56,408 nt of DNA from Mycobacterium sp. 852002-40037_SCH5390672 (GTDB taxonomy: Bacteria > Actinomycetota > Actinomycetes > Mycobacteriales > Mycobacteriaceae), in contig NZ_LZTA01000045.1 of the NCBI RefSeq assembly GCF_001665875.1, forward strand, positions 1 to 56,408, given 5' to 3'. Positions within the stretch are counted from its first letter, which is position 1; each line of letters starts with the position of its first letter. Shown piece by piece: positions 1 through 8,209 of this stretch. Both the position numbers and the translations under genes were made by a program. The notes beneath the pieces are model-generated. The model saw only the letters and a program-made list of their open reading frames with translations, made no database searches and was not told the origin of the DNA.

Positions 1-66
1 CCACTAAGCCCGGAGGTCCTCCCAAGCACAAGCCCAGACAGTCATTAACGTGCCCGCCCGGTACAG

Positions 67-876
67 CTAGCCGGTGCCGCGCAATCCGCCGAGTTCGTCG
101 AACGCCTGCGCCCAACCGACCAGCCGATCCGTCGCCCCGGCCAGCTCGGCGCGGTAGTGCTGCGACGCTGCCAGTCCGTCGCCGTTCGCCGAGGACACCA
201 ATTGCGCTGCCGCGGTGACCATTTCGTTGTATTGACGAACGCCGGCGCTGAGCTGCGCGGTGAACGCGTTGATGGTGGGCACCAGATACGACCGCGATTG
301 GGCGCTGGCCTGCGCCGCCCGCTCCATCGACACCACCTGCGCGGCGGTGGACGCCATGGCCGCCGAGGTCCTGGTGGCGGCCGCGGTCAAGTCGCGGATC
401 TCGCCGGTCGGCAACATCGCGCCCCGCTCGATCACCGCCACCAGTGAAGAAAACCCGCGCTCCGAGGCGCCCAGCGCGTACATCGCGGGGCGGGCCGCCG
501 AGCCCGGCGGCGGCAGCCGGCGCACATTCGTGATCCGGGGCACCGGCAGCGGCTCGGACCGCAGCCAGCGGTAGCGAAGCAGTAACAACGTCGCCGGGAC
601 GGCCATCAAAACCGCGACGCCGCCGGTGATTTCCAGCAGCAACGCGAACCATCCCCACGCCGCGAGCAACATCGTCACCGCGGCCCAGAACACACACCCG
701 GCGCTGAAGATCAGGCCCCAGCGCAGTGCGCGGCGACGGCGACGCAGCTGGCGTGCGCGCGGATCCGCGGCCGCGCTGATCTTGCGGGCCACCAGGTCGG
801 AAACGTCGGCCGCGGTGGCCAGTCCGCGGTGCAGCAACGCGCGCCAAGGACCGGGCTGCGTTGCTTTCACCGCCAT
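67..876 (-). CDS. Psp-system membrane protein (Rv2743c homologue)
   Basis: Predicted integral membrane protein of 269 residues, resembling the M. tuberculosis Rv2743c partner of PspA. Two adjacent hydrophobic segments (about residues 53-73 and 76-100) follow an arginine-rich stretch (45-52), so the long Ala-rich C-terminal part is probably one soluble domain that could form helical coils. The ATG at 876 is chosen over upstream in-frame starts because it begins just downstream of the pspA stop at 887, giving an operon order clgR-pspA-this gene. In the family this protein links PspA and ClgR to the membrane during envelope stress; here that role is inferred from order and topology only. Confidence 0.8.
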   Translation of the reverse strand: MAVKATQPGPWRALLHRGLATAADVSDLVARKISAAADPRARQLRRRRRALRWGLIFSAGCVFWAAVTMLLAAWGWFALLLEITGGVAVLMAVPATLLLLRYRWLRSEPLPVPRITNVRRLPPPGSAARPAMYALGASERGFSSLVAVIERGAMLPTGEIRDLTAAATRTSAAMASTAAQVVSMERAAQASAQSRSYLVPTINAFTAQLSAGVRQYNEMVTAAAQLVSSANGDGLAASQHYRAELAGATDRLVGWAQAFDELGGLRGTG

Positions 877-886
877 GACACTTCGA

Positions 887-1714
887 CTACTGACCAAGCG
901 GCTTCTCGGTGACCGAGCCGCCGGCGCTCTCCGCGGGCGCGGGAGTGGCGGGAGTGGTCCCCGCGGCCGGCGTCCCACCGGTCGGCAGGGCCTCACCGCG
1001 CATCGAGGCGCGAATCTGCTCCAGCCGGGAATGACCGGCCATCTGCACCCCGGCCTGTTCGACCTCGAGCATCCTGCCCTGCACCGAACCCTGCGCGAGC
1101 TCGGCGGCCCCGATCGCGTTGGCGTACCGTCGCTCGATCTTGTCGCGCACCTCGTCGAGGCTGGGGACGTTGCCGGGGGCGGCGAGATCGCTCATCGATC
1201 GCAGCGAGGCGCTCACCTGCTCCTGCATCTTGGCCTGCTCGAGCTGGCTGAGCAGCTTGGTGCGCTCGGAGATCTTCTGCTGCAGCATCATGGCGTTCTG
1301 TTCGACGGCCTTCTTGGCCTGTGCGGCCGCGTTCAATGCCTGGTCGTGCAGCGTTTTCAGGTCTTCGACGCTTTGCTCGGCGGTCACCAGCTGGGCGGCG
1401 AACGCCTCGGCGGCGTTGTTGTACTCGGTCGCCTTGGCGGCGTCACCGGACGCGGTGGCCTGGTCGGCCAGCGTCAGGGCCTGACGCACGTTGACCTGCA
1501 GCTTCTCCACGTCGGCCAGCTGACGGTTGAGCCGCATCTCGAGTTGCCGCTGGTTGCCGATGACCTGCGCGGCCTGCTGGGTCAGCGCCTGATGTGTGCG
1601 CTGCGCTTCCTCGATGGCCTGCTGGATCTGCACTTTGGGGTCTGCGTGCTCGTCGATCTTGGCGTTGAACAGCGCCGCGAGGTACTTCCACGCCTTGACG
1701 AACGGATTGGCCAT
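887..1714 (-). CDS. pspA: PspA/IM30 family envelope-stress protein (35 kDa antigen)
   Basis: Homologue of the mycobacterial 35 kDa antigen Rv2744c, a PspA/IM30 (ESCRT-III-like) protein that coats and stabilises the inner membrane under stress. The 275 residues start [16 protein letters not shown], an amphipathic N-terminal helix typical of the family. They continue as an almost uninterrupted alpha-helical coiled coil to about residue 235 and end in a low-complexity Pro/Ala/Thr tail that is a mycobacterial feature. It sits between clgR and the Rv2743c-like membrane gene on the same strand, matching the Psp operon. The coiled-coil register and the neighbours make the call firm. Confidence 0.93.
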   Translation of the reverse strand: MANPFVKAWKYLAALFNAKIDEHADPKVQIQQAIEEAQRTHQALTQQAAQVIGNQRQLEMRLNRQLADVEKLQVNVRQALTLADQATASGDAAKATEYNNAAEAFAAQLVTAEQSVEDLKTLHDQALNAAAQAKKAVEQNAMMLQQKISERTKLLSQLEQAKMQEQVSASLRSMSDLAAPGNVPSLDEVRDKIERRYANAIGAAELAQGSVQGRMLEVEQAGVQMAGHSRLEQIRASMRGEALPTGGTPAAGTTPATPAPAESAGGSVTEKPLGQ

Positions 1715-1847
1715 GAGTTAGCTCCACCTTCGCTTCTTGAGGATCCGGAGGGTCCCCGGATGGCCCGAACGGGCTCTGCGCCTGCCGCTCAATTTAATGG
1801 GTCGGCGCCGATCGCCCCACCCCTTACGCGGGATCCATCCCCGGCGC

Positions 1848-2174
1848 TCAGGCCAGCGCCAGCGACGCCACCGGCGGGATGACGACCTTGATGCTGGTGC
1901 CGCCGGCCCCGTCCGCGGGCGCGCCGACGGCCGTCCGCTCCCCGCTGGCCATCCGCTCGCCGGCGTGGATGAGAACCGACGACAACGGGACATCCAGCGC
2001 ATCGCAGATGGCATTCAGCAGCTCGCTGGACGGCTCCTTACGGCCACGTTCCACCTCGGACAGGTATCCGAGGCTCACCCGCGCCGAATCGGACACCTCG
2101 CGCAGCGTCCGGCCCTGTGTCGTGCGGGCCTCGCGCAGCACGTCGCCGATGACCTCGCGCACCAATGGCGGCAT
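1848..2174 (-). CDS. clgR: ClgR transcriptional activator
   Basis: XRE-type helix-turn-helix regulator of 108 residues. The HTH lies at about residues 20-60 ([20 protein letters not shown] is the core). ClgR activates clp protease genes and the psp operon in actinobacteria, which fits its position upstream of pspA. The ATG at 2174 is chosen because the protein then starts [17 protein letters not shown], as family members do, and a purine-rich RBS (GGAGGG) precedes it. The C-terminus ends in small hydrophobic residues (ASLALA), like the C-terminal signals that make ClgR a Clp substrate; whether this tail acts as a degron is inference. A SigE-like promoter with a ClgR-type box lies upstream. 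Confidence 0.92.
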   Translation of the reverse strand: MPPLVREVIGDVLREARTTQGRTLREVSDSARVSLGYLSEVERGRKEPSSELLNAICDALDVPLSSVLIHAGERMASGERTAVGAPADGAGGTSIKVVIPPVASLALA

Positions 2175-2245
2175 CCCGCCCTCCTTCGTCCAGTCAGCCC
2201 CGCGCGGCACGTCCTCAGCTTGCCTCCGGCAGGTACTCACTAGGT

Positions 2246-2273
2246 GAACGCCGATAGCGGTGGTCTGGTTCCC
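2246..2273 (-). promoter_or_regulatory. SigE-like promoter with embedded ClgR-type box upstream of clgR
   Basis: On the minus strand GGGAAC (2273-2268) is followed after 17 nt by CGTT (2250-2247), matching the mycobacterial SigE -35/-10 pattern. Within the spacer and -10 the sequence CGCTATCGGCG (2259-2249) fits the CGC-N5-GCG core of ClgR operators. It lies about 75 nt upstream of the clgR ATG. SigE control and autoactivation of clgR are known in M. tuberculosis; the elements here were found by eye. Confidence 0.55.
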
Positions 2274-2290
2274 GTTCGGTGCCGGCGGAA

Positions 2291-2917
2291 TCAGCCGGGC
2301 GTGCGGCGGACTTCCCGGACGGTCGACACGACGTAGTCGATACCGGTGATCACCGTCAGCACGACCGCGGCGCCCATCACCACCGCCGCGATCACCCGGA
2401 ACGGCCCCGCCAGGGGCAGCACGAACAAGCCGATGGCCGCCACCTGCACCACGGTCTTGAGTTTGCCGCCCCAGCTGGCCGGAATGACGCCGCGGCGAAT
2501 GACGGCCAGCCGCAGCACGGTCACCCCGAATTCGCGCACCAGGATCAGTACCGTGACCCACCAGGGCAGTTCCCCGAGCATCGAGAGCCCGATCAGCGCC
2601 GAACCCACCAGCGTCTTGTCCGCGATCGGATCGACGAAGGCGCCGAACTCGGTCGCCATGCCGTAGTTGCGGGCCAGCAGGCCGTCCAGGCGATCGGTGA
2701 TGCAGGCGAGCGCGAAGATGACGAAAGCCACCACCCGGAAGCCGTTTTGGTGGCCGTCTCCGGCGAACAGGGCGAGCAGGAAGATCGGCACCAGCACCAG
2801 CCGCAACAGAGTCAACGTGTTGGCGAGGTTGGCGATGTTTGCGCGGCCTGGCGGTCCAGTTAACGGACCCGTCTGCGGCTGCCCCGACACGGCAACAGAA
2901 TAGCGGTTGACCAGCAC
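2291..2917 (-). CDS. pgsA3: CDP-alcohol phosphatidyltransferase (PgsA3-like)
   Basis: Membrane enzyme of the CDP-alcohol phosphatidyltransferase family, most like CDP-diacylglycerol-glycerol-3-phosphate 3-phosphatidyltransferase (Rv2746c). The family motif D-x2-DG-x2-AR-x8-G-x3-D-x3-D is complete: it begins at [10 protein letters not shown] and ends at [10 protein letters not shown]. About five hydrophobic segments follow an N-terminal cytosolic stretch. A GTG start at 2917 gives 208 residues; an in-frame GTG at 2890 (VSGQPQTG) is an alternative. It is divergent from argA with only about 30 nt between starts, and it lies upstream of clgR on the same strand. Its substrate is assigned from synteny; the family alone cannot separate glycerophosphate from other acceptors. 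Confidence 0.87.
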   Translation of the reverse strand: MLVNRYSVAVSGQPQTGPLTGPPGRANIANLANTLTLLRLVLVPIFLLALFAGDGHQNGFRVVAFVIFALACITDRLDGLLARNYGMATEFGAFVDPIADKTLVGSALIGLSMLGELPWWVTVLILVREFGVTVLRLAVIRRGVIPASWGGKLKTVVQVAAIGLFVLPLAGPFRVIAAVVMGAAVVLTVITGIDYVVSTVREVRRTPG

Positions 2918-2946
2918 AGCCGTCCGAGATGTCGATACTGTTAGCC

Positions 2947-3462
2947 GTGACCCAAAGTCCGCAGCGCTCTCGGCCGCTGGTTCGGCGCGCGCGAACGTCT
3001 GATGTTCCGGCCATCAAACACCTGGTCGACACGTATGCGGGGAAGATTCTGCTGGAGAAGAATCTCGTGACGCTGTACGAGGCCGTGCAGGAGTTTTGGG
3101 TGGCCGAGCACGAGGGCCAGGTGGTCGGGTGCGGCGCGCTGCACGTGATGTGGTCCGACCTCGGCGAGATTCGCACCGTCGCGGTGGACCCGGCGATGAC
3201 CGGCCACGGCATCGGCCACGCGATCGTCGATCGGCTGCTCGAAGTCGCCCGCGAGCTGGCGCTGAAGCGGCTGTTCGTGTTGACGTTCGAAACCGAGTTC
3301 TTCGCCAGGCACGGCTTCACCGAAATCGAGGGCACACCGGTCACCGCCGAGGTGTTCGAGGAGATGTGCCGCTCCTACGACATCGGTGTCGCCGAATTCC
3401 TGGACCTCAGCTACGTCAAGCCGAATATTCTCGGCAACTCGCGGATGCTGCTGAGGCTCTAG
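2947..3462 (+). CDS. argA: N-acetylglutamate synthase, GNAT type (short mycobacterial ArgA)
   Basis: Single-domain GNAT acetyltransferase orthologous to Rv2747, which makes N-acetyl-L-glutamate from glutamate and acetyl-CoA as the first step of arginine synthesis. The acetyl-CoA loop is visible as [19 protein letters not shown] and the C-terminal half reads [20 protein letters not shown]. The GTG at 2947 is chosen because the protein then begins close to the conserved [23 protein letters not shown] core; an ATG at 2929 would add six residues. It lacks the amino-acid kinase domain of classical ArgA, as expected for this family. It is convergent with ftsK, with 30 nt between stops and no clear terminator. 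Confidence 0.9.
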   Translation: MTQSPQRSRPLVRRARTSDVPAIKHLVDTYAGKILLEKNLVTLYEAVQEFWVAEHEGQVVGCGALHVMWSDLGEIRTVAVDPAMTGHGIGHAIVDRLLEVARELALKRLFVLTFETEFFARHGFTEIEGTPVTAEVFEEMCRSYDIGVAEFLDLSYVKPNILGNSRMLLRL

Positions 3463-3492
3463 CGGCGACCATCGGTCCAGGCGCGCCTTGCG

Positions 3493-6012
3493 CTAGTCCC
3501 CGCCGTCCTCGCTGCCGCCGGCGTCGCTGCCCCCGCGGATCAACGCCAGCGTTCCGGCCAGTTCGTCGGGCTTGACCAACACCTCGCGCGCCTTGGAGCC
3601 TTCCGACGGCCCGACGATGCCGCGGGTCTCCATCAGGTCCATCAGCCGGCCCGCCTTGGCGAAACCGACGCGCAGCTTGCGCTGCAGCATCGAGGTCGAG
3701 CCGAACTGGCTGGACACCACCAGCTCGACGGCCTGCAGGAACACGTCCATGTCGTCGCCGATGTCCGGGTCGACGTCGGTGCGTTCGCCGGTCGGCTTGG
3801 CGGCGGTGACGCCTTCGGTGTACTCGGGTTCGGCCTGGTCCTTACAGGCGGCGACGACGGCCTGGATCTCCTCGTCGGTGATGAACGCGCCCTGCAGCCG
3901 GATCGGCTTGCCGGCGCCCATCGGCAAAAACAGACCGTCGCCCATGCCGATCAGCTTCTCCGCGCCGGCCTGGTCCAGGATGACCCGGCTGTCGGTCAGC
4001 GACGACGTGGCGAACGCCAGCCGGGACGGCACGTTGGTCTTGATCAGACCGGTGACCACGTCCACCGACGGGCGCTGGGTGGCCAGCACCAGGTGAATGC
4101 CTGCGGCGCGGGCCTTTTGGGTGATCCGCACGATGGCGTCCTCGACGTCGCGCGGTGCGGTCATCATCAGGTCGGCCAGCTCGTCGACGATCGCCACCAC
4201 ATACGGGTAGGGCCGGTATTCGCGCTGGCTGCCCAGCGGCGCGGTGATGGCGCCGGAACGCACCTTCTCGTTGAAGTCGTCGATGTGGCGCACCCGGGAC
4301 GCCTGCATGTCCTGGTAGCGCTGCTCCATCTCCTCGACCAGCCACGCCAGCGCGGCCGCCGCCTTCTTGGGCTGGGTGATGATCGGGGTGATCAGATGCG
4401 GAATGCCTTCGTACGGCGTGAGTTCCACCATCTTCGGGTCGATCAGGATCATCCTGACCTCTTCCGGGGTTGCGCGCGCCAGCAGCGAGACCAGCATCGA
4501 GTTGACGAAACTGGACTTACCGGACCCGGTGGAGCCGGCCACCAACAGGTGCGGCATCTTGGCCAGGTTGGCCGAGATGAAGTCGCCCTCGATGTCCTTG
4601 CCGAGCCCGATGATCAGCGGGTGGTGGTCGCGGCGGGTGGACGGCGCGGTGAGCACGTCGGCCAGCCGCACCATTTCCCGGTCGGTGTTGGGCACCTCGA
4701 TGCCCACGGCCGACTTGCCGGGGATCGGGGCCAGCATGCGCACGCTTTCGGTGGCCACCGCATAGGCGATGTTCTTCTGCAGCGCGGTGATCTTCTCGAC
4801 CTTCACGCCCGGCCCCAGCTCGACCTCGTATCGGGTGACGGTCGGCCCGCGGGTGCAGCCGGTGACCGCGGCGTCCACCTTGAACTGGGTCAGCACCTCG
4901 GTGATGGCATCGGCCATGACGTTGTTGGCGGCGCTGCGCTTCTTGGGCGGGTCCCCCGCCACCAGCAGATTCAACGACGGCAGCGTGTAGGGACCCTCGA
5001 CCACCCGGTCCAGCTGCACGGTGTCGTGCTTGTCCGCCGACCGTCCGCGCTTGCGGCCCCCCGAGGCCTGCATCGCGGGCGCGACGGCGGGTTCGGGCAT
5101 GGTGGGAATGTCGTCCTGCAGCGCGGCCTGGGCATCATCGTCCGGCGACCACGCCGGCCCCGCCTCGTCCGGGACACAGGACGCGTCGTCGTCGTAGGTG
5201 GCGGGCTCCGCCTCGGCGTCGTCGTCGAACTCGTCGGCATAGTCGTAGGGCTCGTCGTCGTAGTCCTCGTCGACGAACCGAGTGTGGAACAGGTTGCGCA
5301 TCACCACCGGCACTTCCCGGATGGTGGTTCCGGTCAGCAGCAACAGGCCGAACATGAAGCCGATGAACAGCAGCGGCGCGGCGATCCAGGGCGTCAGCCC
5401 GTCCGAGAGGGGCCCGCCGATCGCGAAGCCGATGAAACCGGCCGCGCGGCGGCGTGCTTCGGGGTCTCCGGGCGAACCGGACCACAGGTGGCGCAAACCG
5501 AGAACCGACAGCGTGATCAAGCTGACGCCCAGGATCAATCTGGGGCGCACATCGGGGTTGGGCTCGGTCCGCATCAGGGTCACCGCCACCGCGGCGGTGA
5601 CGACCGGCAGCGCCAGCACCCCCGCGCCGATGAAGGTCCGCAGCAGCGTGTCCACCCACGTGCCAACCGGCCCGGCGGCGTGAAACCACGAACTCGCGGC
5701 GACCACCACGGAAAAGCCCAGCAACAGCAGCGCGATGCCATCGCGGCGATGTTCGGGGTCGATGTCGTGCGCCCGCCCGATCGACCGGGCCGCGCCGCCG
5801 GTCCCCCGGGCGGCCATCAACCAGACGGCGCGCACGGCGCGACCGCAGGTCAGCCCCGCCCCGACCAGCGGAGCGTGGTTACGCCGCCTGGCCGGCTTGC
5901 TCACCTTCTTGCGGGGCGCCGCCGGGCGCGCTCCCCGGGGCCCCCGGGCGCGCGAGGGGGCCTTTGACCTGCTCGTTCGGCTTCCGGAGCGGGCGGCGGT
6001 CTTACTGGGCAT
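3493..6012 (-). CDS. ftsK: DNA translocase FtsK
   Basis: Septum-anchored DNA pump of 839 residues. The N-terminal basic region and four to five membrane segments (about residues 95-300) are followed by an acidic linker rich in Asp, Glu and Tyr, then the RecA-like motor. Walker A is VAGSTGSGKSSFVNSM and Walker B VAIVDELADLMM. The C-terminal gamma winged-helix is present (VVSSQFGSTSMLQRKLRVGF), so KOPS recognition and XerC/D-type activation are plausible. The ATG at 6012 (MPSKTAARSGSRTSRSK) is taken because codons upstream run through the divergent promoter region. The neighbour on the other strand starts at 6183, leaving 170 nt for two promoters. Confidence 0.95.
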   Translation of the reverse strand: MPSKTAARSGSRTSRSKAPSRARGPRGARPAAPRKKVSKPARRRNHAPLVGAGLTCGRAVRAVWLMAARGTGGAARSIGRAHDIDPEHRRDGIALLLLGFSVVVAASSWFHAAGPVGTWVDTLLRTFIGAGVLALPVVTAAVAVTLMRTEPNPDVRPRLILGVSLITLSVLGLRHLWSGSPGDPEARRRAAGFIGFAIGGPLSDGLTPWIAAPLLFIGFMFGLLLLTGTTIREVPVVMRNLFHTRFVDEDYDDEPYDYADEFDDDAEAEPATYDDDASCVPDEAGPAWSPDDDAQAALQDDIPTMPEPAVAPAMQASGGRKRGRSADKHDTVQLDRVVEGPYTLPSLNLLVAGDPPKKRSAANNVMADAITEVLTQFKVDAAVTGCTRGPTVTRYEVELGPGVKVEKITALQKNIAYAVATESVRMLAPIPGKSAVGIEVPNTDREMVRLADVLTAPSTRRDHHPLIIGLGKDIEGDFISANLAKMPHLLVAGSTGSGKSSFVNSMLVSLLARATPEEVRMILIDPKMVELTPYEGIPHLITPIITQPKKAAAALAWLVEEMEQRYQDMQASRVRHIDDFNEKVRSGAITAPLGSQREYRPYPYVVAIVDELADLMMTAPRDVEDAIVRITQKARAAGIHLVLATQRPSVDVVTGLIKTNVPSRLAFATSSLTDSRVILDQAGAEKLIGMGDGLFLPMGAGKPIRLQGAFITDEEIQAVVAACKDQAEPEYTEGVTAAKPTGERTDVDPDIGDDMDVFLQAVELVVSSQFGSTSMLQRKLRVGFAKAGRLMDLMETRGIVGPSEGSKAREVLVKPDELAGTLALIRGGSDAGGSEDGGD

Positions 6013-6182
6013 GACGGCAAGGGTAGTCGCAACGACATCTTCTACACCACCCGCCACACTGGTAACGGTCCGGCTTGTCGGGCATGGGGCGAATCGGGCC
6101 GCAAATCGCGTGAGTAGGGTGACATTCGGTTGCAAGAAGTCGTGCTCGTCACCCCACCCCCGGACCGCCCAGGAGGCCATCA

Positions 6183-6497
6183 ATGCCCGTTGTCGTCGTC
6201 GCCACCTTGACTGTCAAACCTGAGTCGGTCGACACCGTTCGCGACATCCTCACGCGGGCGGTCGAAGAAGTGCACGACGAGCCGGGCTGCCAGGTCTATT
6301 CGCTGCACCAATCGGGGGAGACCTTCGTCTTCGTCGAGCAGTGGGCCGACGCCGAGGCGCTCAAGGCGCACAGCACCGCGCCGGCGGTCACCAAGATGTT
6401 CACCGCGGCAGGCGAGCACCTGGCTGGGGCCCCCGACATCAAGATGCTGCAGCCGGTCCCGGCGGGCGATCCGGCCAAAGGACAGTTGCGGCCCTGA
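6183..6497 (+). CDS. ABM-domain (antibiotic biosynthesis monooxygenase fold) protein
   Basis: Small 104-residue dimeric alpha/beta barrel protein of the ABM superfamily, homologous to Rv2749. The signature strand-helix pattern is visible in [20 protein letters not shown] and in [21 protein letters not shown]. Such proteins can be cofactor-free monooxygenases or haem-degrading enzymes, but the haem-binding Asn/His pattern is not evident, so the reaction is unknown. A strong RBS (AGGAGG at about 6170) precedes the ATG. Its TGA overlaps the ATG of the SDR gene (ATGATGG context at 6494-6500), so the two are translationally coupled. Confidence 0.85.
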   Translation: MPVVVVATLTVKPESVDTVRDILTRAVEEVHDEPGCQVYSLHQSGETFVFVEQWADAEALKAHSTAPAVTKMFTAAGEHLAGAPDIKMLQPVPAGDPAKGQLRP

Positions 6498-7327
6498 TGG
6501 CCCGCTCGTCGGAAGGGCCCCTGAAGGGCAAGGTCGCCTTCATCACCGGTGCCGCGCGCGGGCAGGGCCGCGCGCACGCCGTGCGGCTGGCGGCCGACGG
6601 CGCGGACATCATCGCCGTCGATCTGTGCGACCAGATCGCCAGCGTGCCCTACTCGCTGGCCACGCCCGACGACCTGGCGGCCACCGTGAAGCTGGTGGAA
6701 GACACCGGCTCTCGCATCGTGGCCGCTCGCGGCGACGTCCGCGACCGCGAATCGCTGTCCGCGGCGCTGCAGGCCGGCCTGGACGAGTTCGGCCGGCTGG
6801 ACATCGTGGTGGCCAACGCCGGGATCGCCCCCATGCAATCCGGCGACGAGGGCTGGCACGACGTCATCAACGTCAACCTCACCGGCGTCTACCACACCAT
6901 CAAGGTCGCCATACCCACCATGGTCTCCCAAGGCACCGGCGGGTCGATCGTGCTGATCAGTTCGAGTGCGGGGCTGGCCGGTGTCGGCAGCCCGGACGCC
7001 GGTTCCGTCGGCTACGCCGCCGCCAAGCACGGCGTTGTCGGGTTGATGCGGGTCTACGCGAATCTGCTTGCCGGGCAGATGATTCGGGTCAACTCGATCC
7101 ATCCATCGGGCGTCGAGACCCCGATGATCAACAACGAGTTCACCCGGGAGTGGCTGGCCAAGATGGCCGCCGCGACCGACACGCCGGGAGCCATGGGCAA
7201 TGCCATGCCGGTGGAGGTGCTGGACGTCGAAGACATCGCCAACGCGGTGGCGTGGCTGGTGTCCGACCAGGCTCGCTACATCACCGGCGTGACCTTGCCC
7301 GTCGACGCGGGATTCCTGAACAAGTAG
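6497..7327 (+). CDS. Mycofactocin-coupled-type short-chain dehydrogenase
   Basis: 276-residue SDR homologous to Rv2750. The Rossmann motif reads [16 protein letters not shown] and is followed by a [14 protein letters not shown] stretch. This extended N-terminal signature is typical of SDRs that hold NAD tightly and depend on mycofactocin for re-oxidation. NAG (VVANAGIAP), the catalytic Ser (LISSSAG) and YAAAKHG are all present. The start overlaps the upstream ABM gene by one base. The substrate is unknown. No mycofactocin biosynthetic gene lies in the window, which is normal because these SDRs are scattered. The mycofactocin link is from family knowledge plus the visible signature. Confidence 0.85.
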   Translation: MARSSEGPLKGKVAFITGAARGQGRAHAVRLAADGADIIAVDLCDQIASVPYSLATPDDLAATVKLVEDTGSRIVAARGDVRDRESLSAALQAGLDEFGRLDIVVANAGIAPMQSGDEGWHDVINVNLTGVYHTIKVAIPTMVSQGTGGSIVLISSSAGLAGVGSPDAGSVGYAAAKHGVVGLMRVYANLLAGQMIRVNSIHPSGVETPMINNEFTREWLAKMAAATDTPGAMGNAMPVEVLDVEDIANAVAWLVSDQARYITGVTLPVDAGFLNK

Positions 7328-7332
7328 CCGCC

Positions 7333-8205
7333 ATGCCCCGAAACCCGGTTGCGCAGACTGCATTTGGCCCGATGGTGTTGGCCGCCGTCGAGCAGAACGA
7401 GCCGCCCGGACGCCGCCTGGTCGACGACGACTTCGCCGAGCTGTTTTTGCCCGCCCCGCTGCGGTGGCTCGTCGGCGCGACCCGGTTCGCGCCCGTTCGC
7501 CGGCTGATGATCCGAGGCTCGGAGTTCACCGGCCCGGGTTTGTGGGCGAATCTGGCCTGCCGCAAGCGATTTATCGCCGACAAGCTCAAGGAGTCGCTCG
7601 ACGACATCAACGCCGTCGTCATCCTCGGGGCGGGCCTGGACACCCGCGCGTATCTGCTGACGCGGCGGGTCCGCATCCCGGTGTTCGAGGTCGATTTGCC
7701 GGTGAACGTCGCGAGGAAGTTCAAGACGGTCCGCCGAGTGCTCGGTGAGCTGCCGCTCTCGGTTCGATTGGTGGCGCTGAACCTCGAGCATGACGACCTG
7801 CTCACCTCGCTCGCCGAGCACGGTTATCGCACCGACTACCGGGTGTTCTTCATCTGCGAGGGCGTCACCCAGTACCTCACCGAAGCGACCGTCCGGCGCA
7901 CGCTGGACGGGCTGCGCGCGACCGCTCCCGGGAGCCGTTTGGTGTTCACCTACGTGCGTAGGGATTTCATCGACGGCACCAATCGATATGGCACCCGCAC
8001 GCTGTACCGGATCGTGCGTCAGCGGCGGCAACTGTGGCATTTCGGCTTGCAGCCCGACGACGTCGCCGCGTTCCTCGATGAGTATGGCTGGCGGCTGGTC
8101 GAGCAGGCCGGCCCCGACGACCTTGCGCAGCGTTATGTCGAGCCCACCGGCCGCAAACTGAAGGCCTCGCAACTGGAGTGGTCGGCCTACGCCGAGAAGA
8201 TCTAG
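7333..8205 (+). CDS. SAM-dependent methyltransferase, LCMT/PPM-like (Rv2751 homologue)
   Basis: 290-residue class I methyltransferase of the leucine carboxyl methyltransferase-like group that is expanded in mycobacteria. The SAM-binding loop is VVILGAGLDTRAYLL, followed by FEVDLP and, further on, FICEGVTQYLTEATVRRTL, which is diagnostic of this group. The ATG at 7333 lies five bases after the SDR stop and the three genes 6183-8205 look like one operon. The methyl acceptor is unknown; polyketide, lipid or small carboxylate substrates are all possible. It ends five bases before the stop of the convergent RNase J gene. Confidence 0.85.
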   Translation: MPRNPVAQTAFGPMVLAAVEQNEPPGRRLVDDDFAELFLPAPLRWLVGATRFAPVRRLMIRGSEFTGPGLWANLACRKRFIADKLKESLDDINAVVILGAGLDTRAYLLTRRVRIPVFEVDLPVNVARKFKTVRRVLGELPLSVRLVALNLEHDDLLTSLAEHGYRTDYRVFFICEGVTQYLTEATVRRTLDGLRATAPGSRLVFTYVRRDFIDGTNRYGTRTLYRIVRQRRQLWHFGLQPDDVAAFLDEYGWRLVEQAGPDDLAQRYVEPTGRKLKASQLEWSAYAEKI

Positions 8206-8209
8206 CGGG

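Noticed and set aside
1..66. A gene in the first 66 bases.
   Set aside because: No frame with start or family resemblance is visible; this is likely the gap after the first gene.
1848..3344. A 498-codon minus-strand open frame spanning clgR, the pgsA3 region and antisense argA.
   Set aside because: Only the final 108 codons match ClgR. The rest overlaps argA and pgsA3 in shadow frames typical of high GC.
4093..5967. A 624-codon plus-strand open frame opposite ftsK.
   Set aside because: It is His/Arg/Gly-rich low complexity with no family match, a shadow of ftsK.
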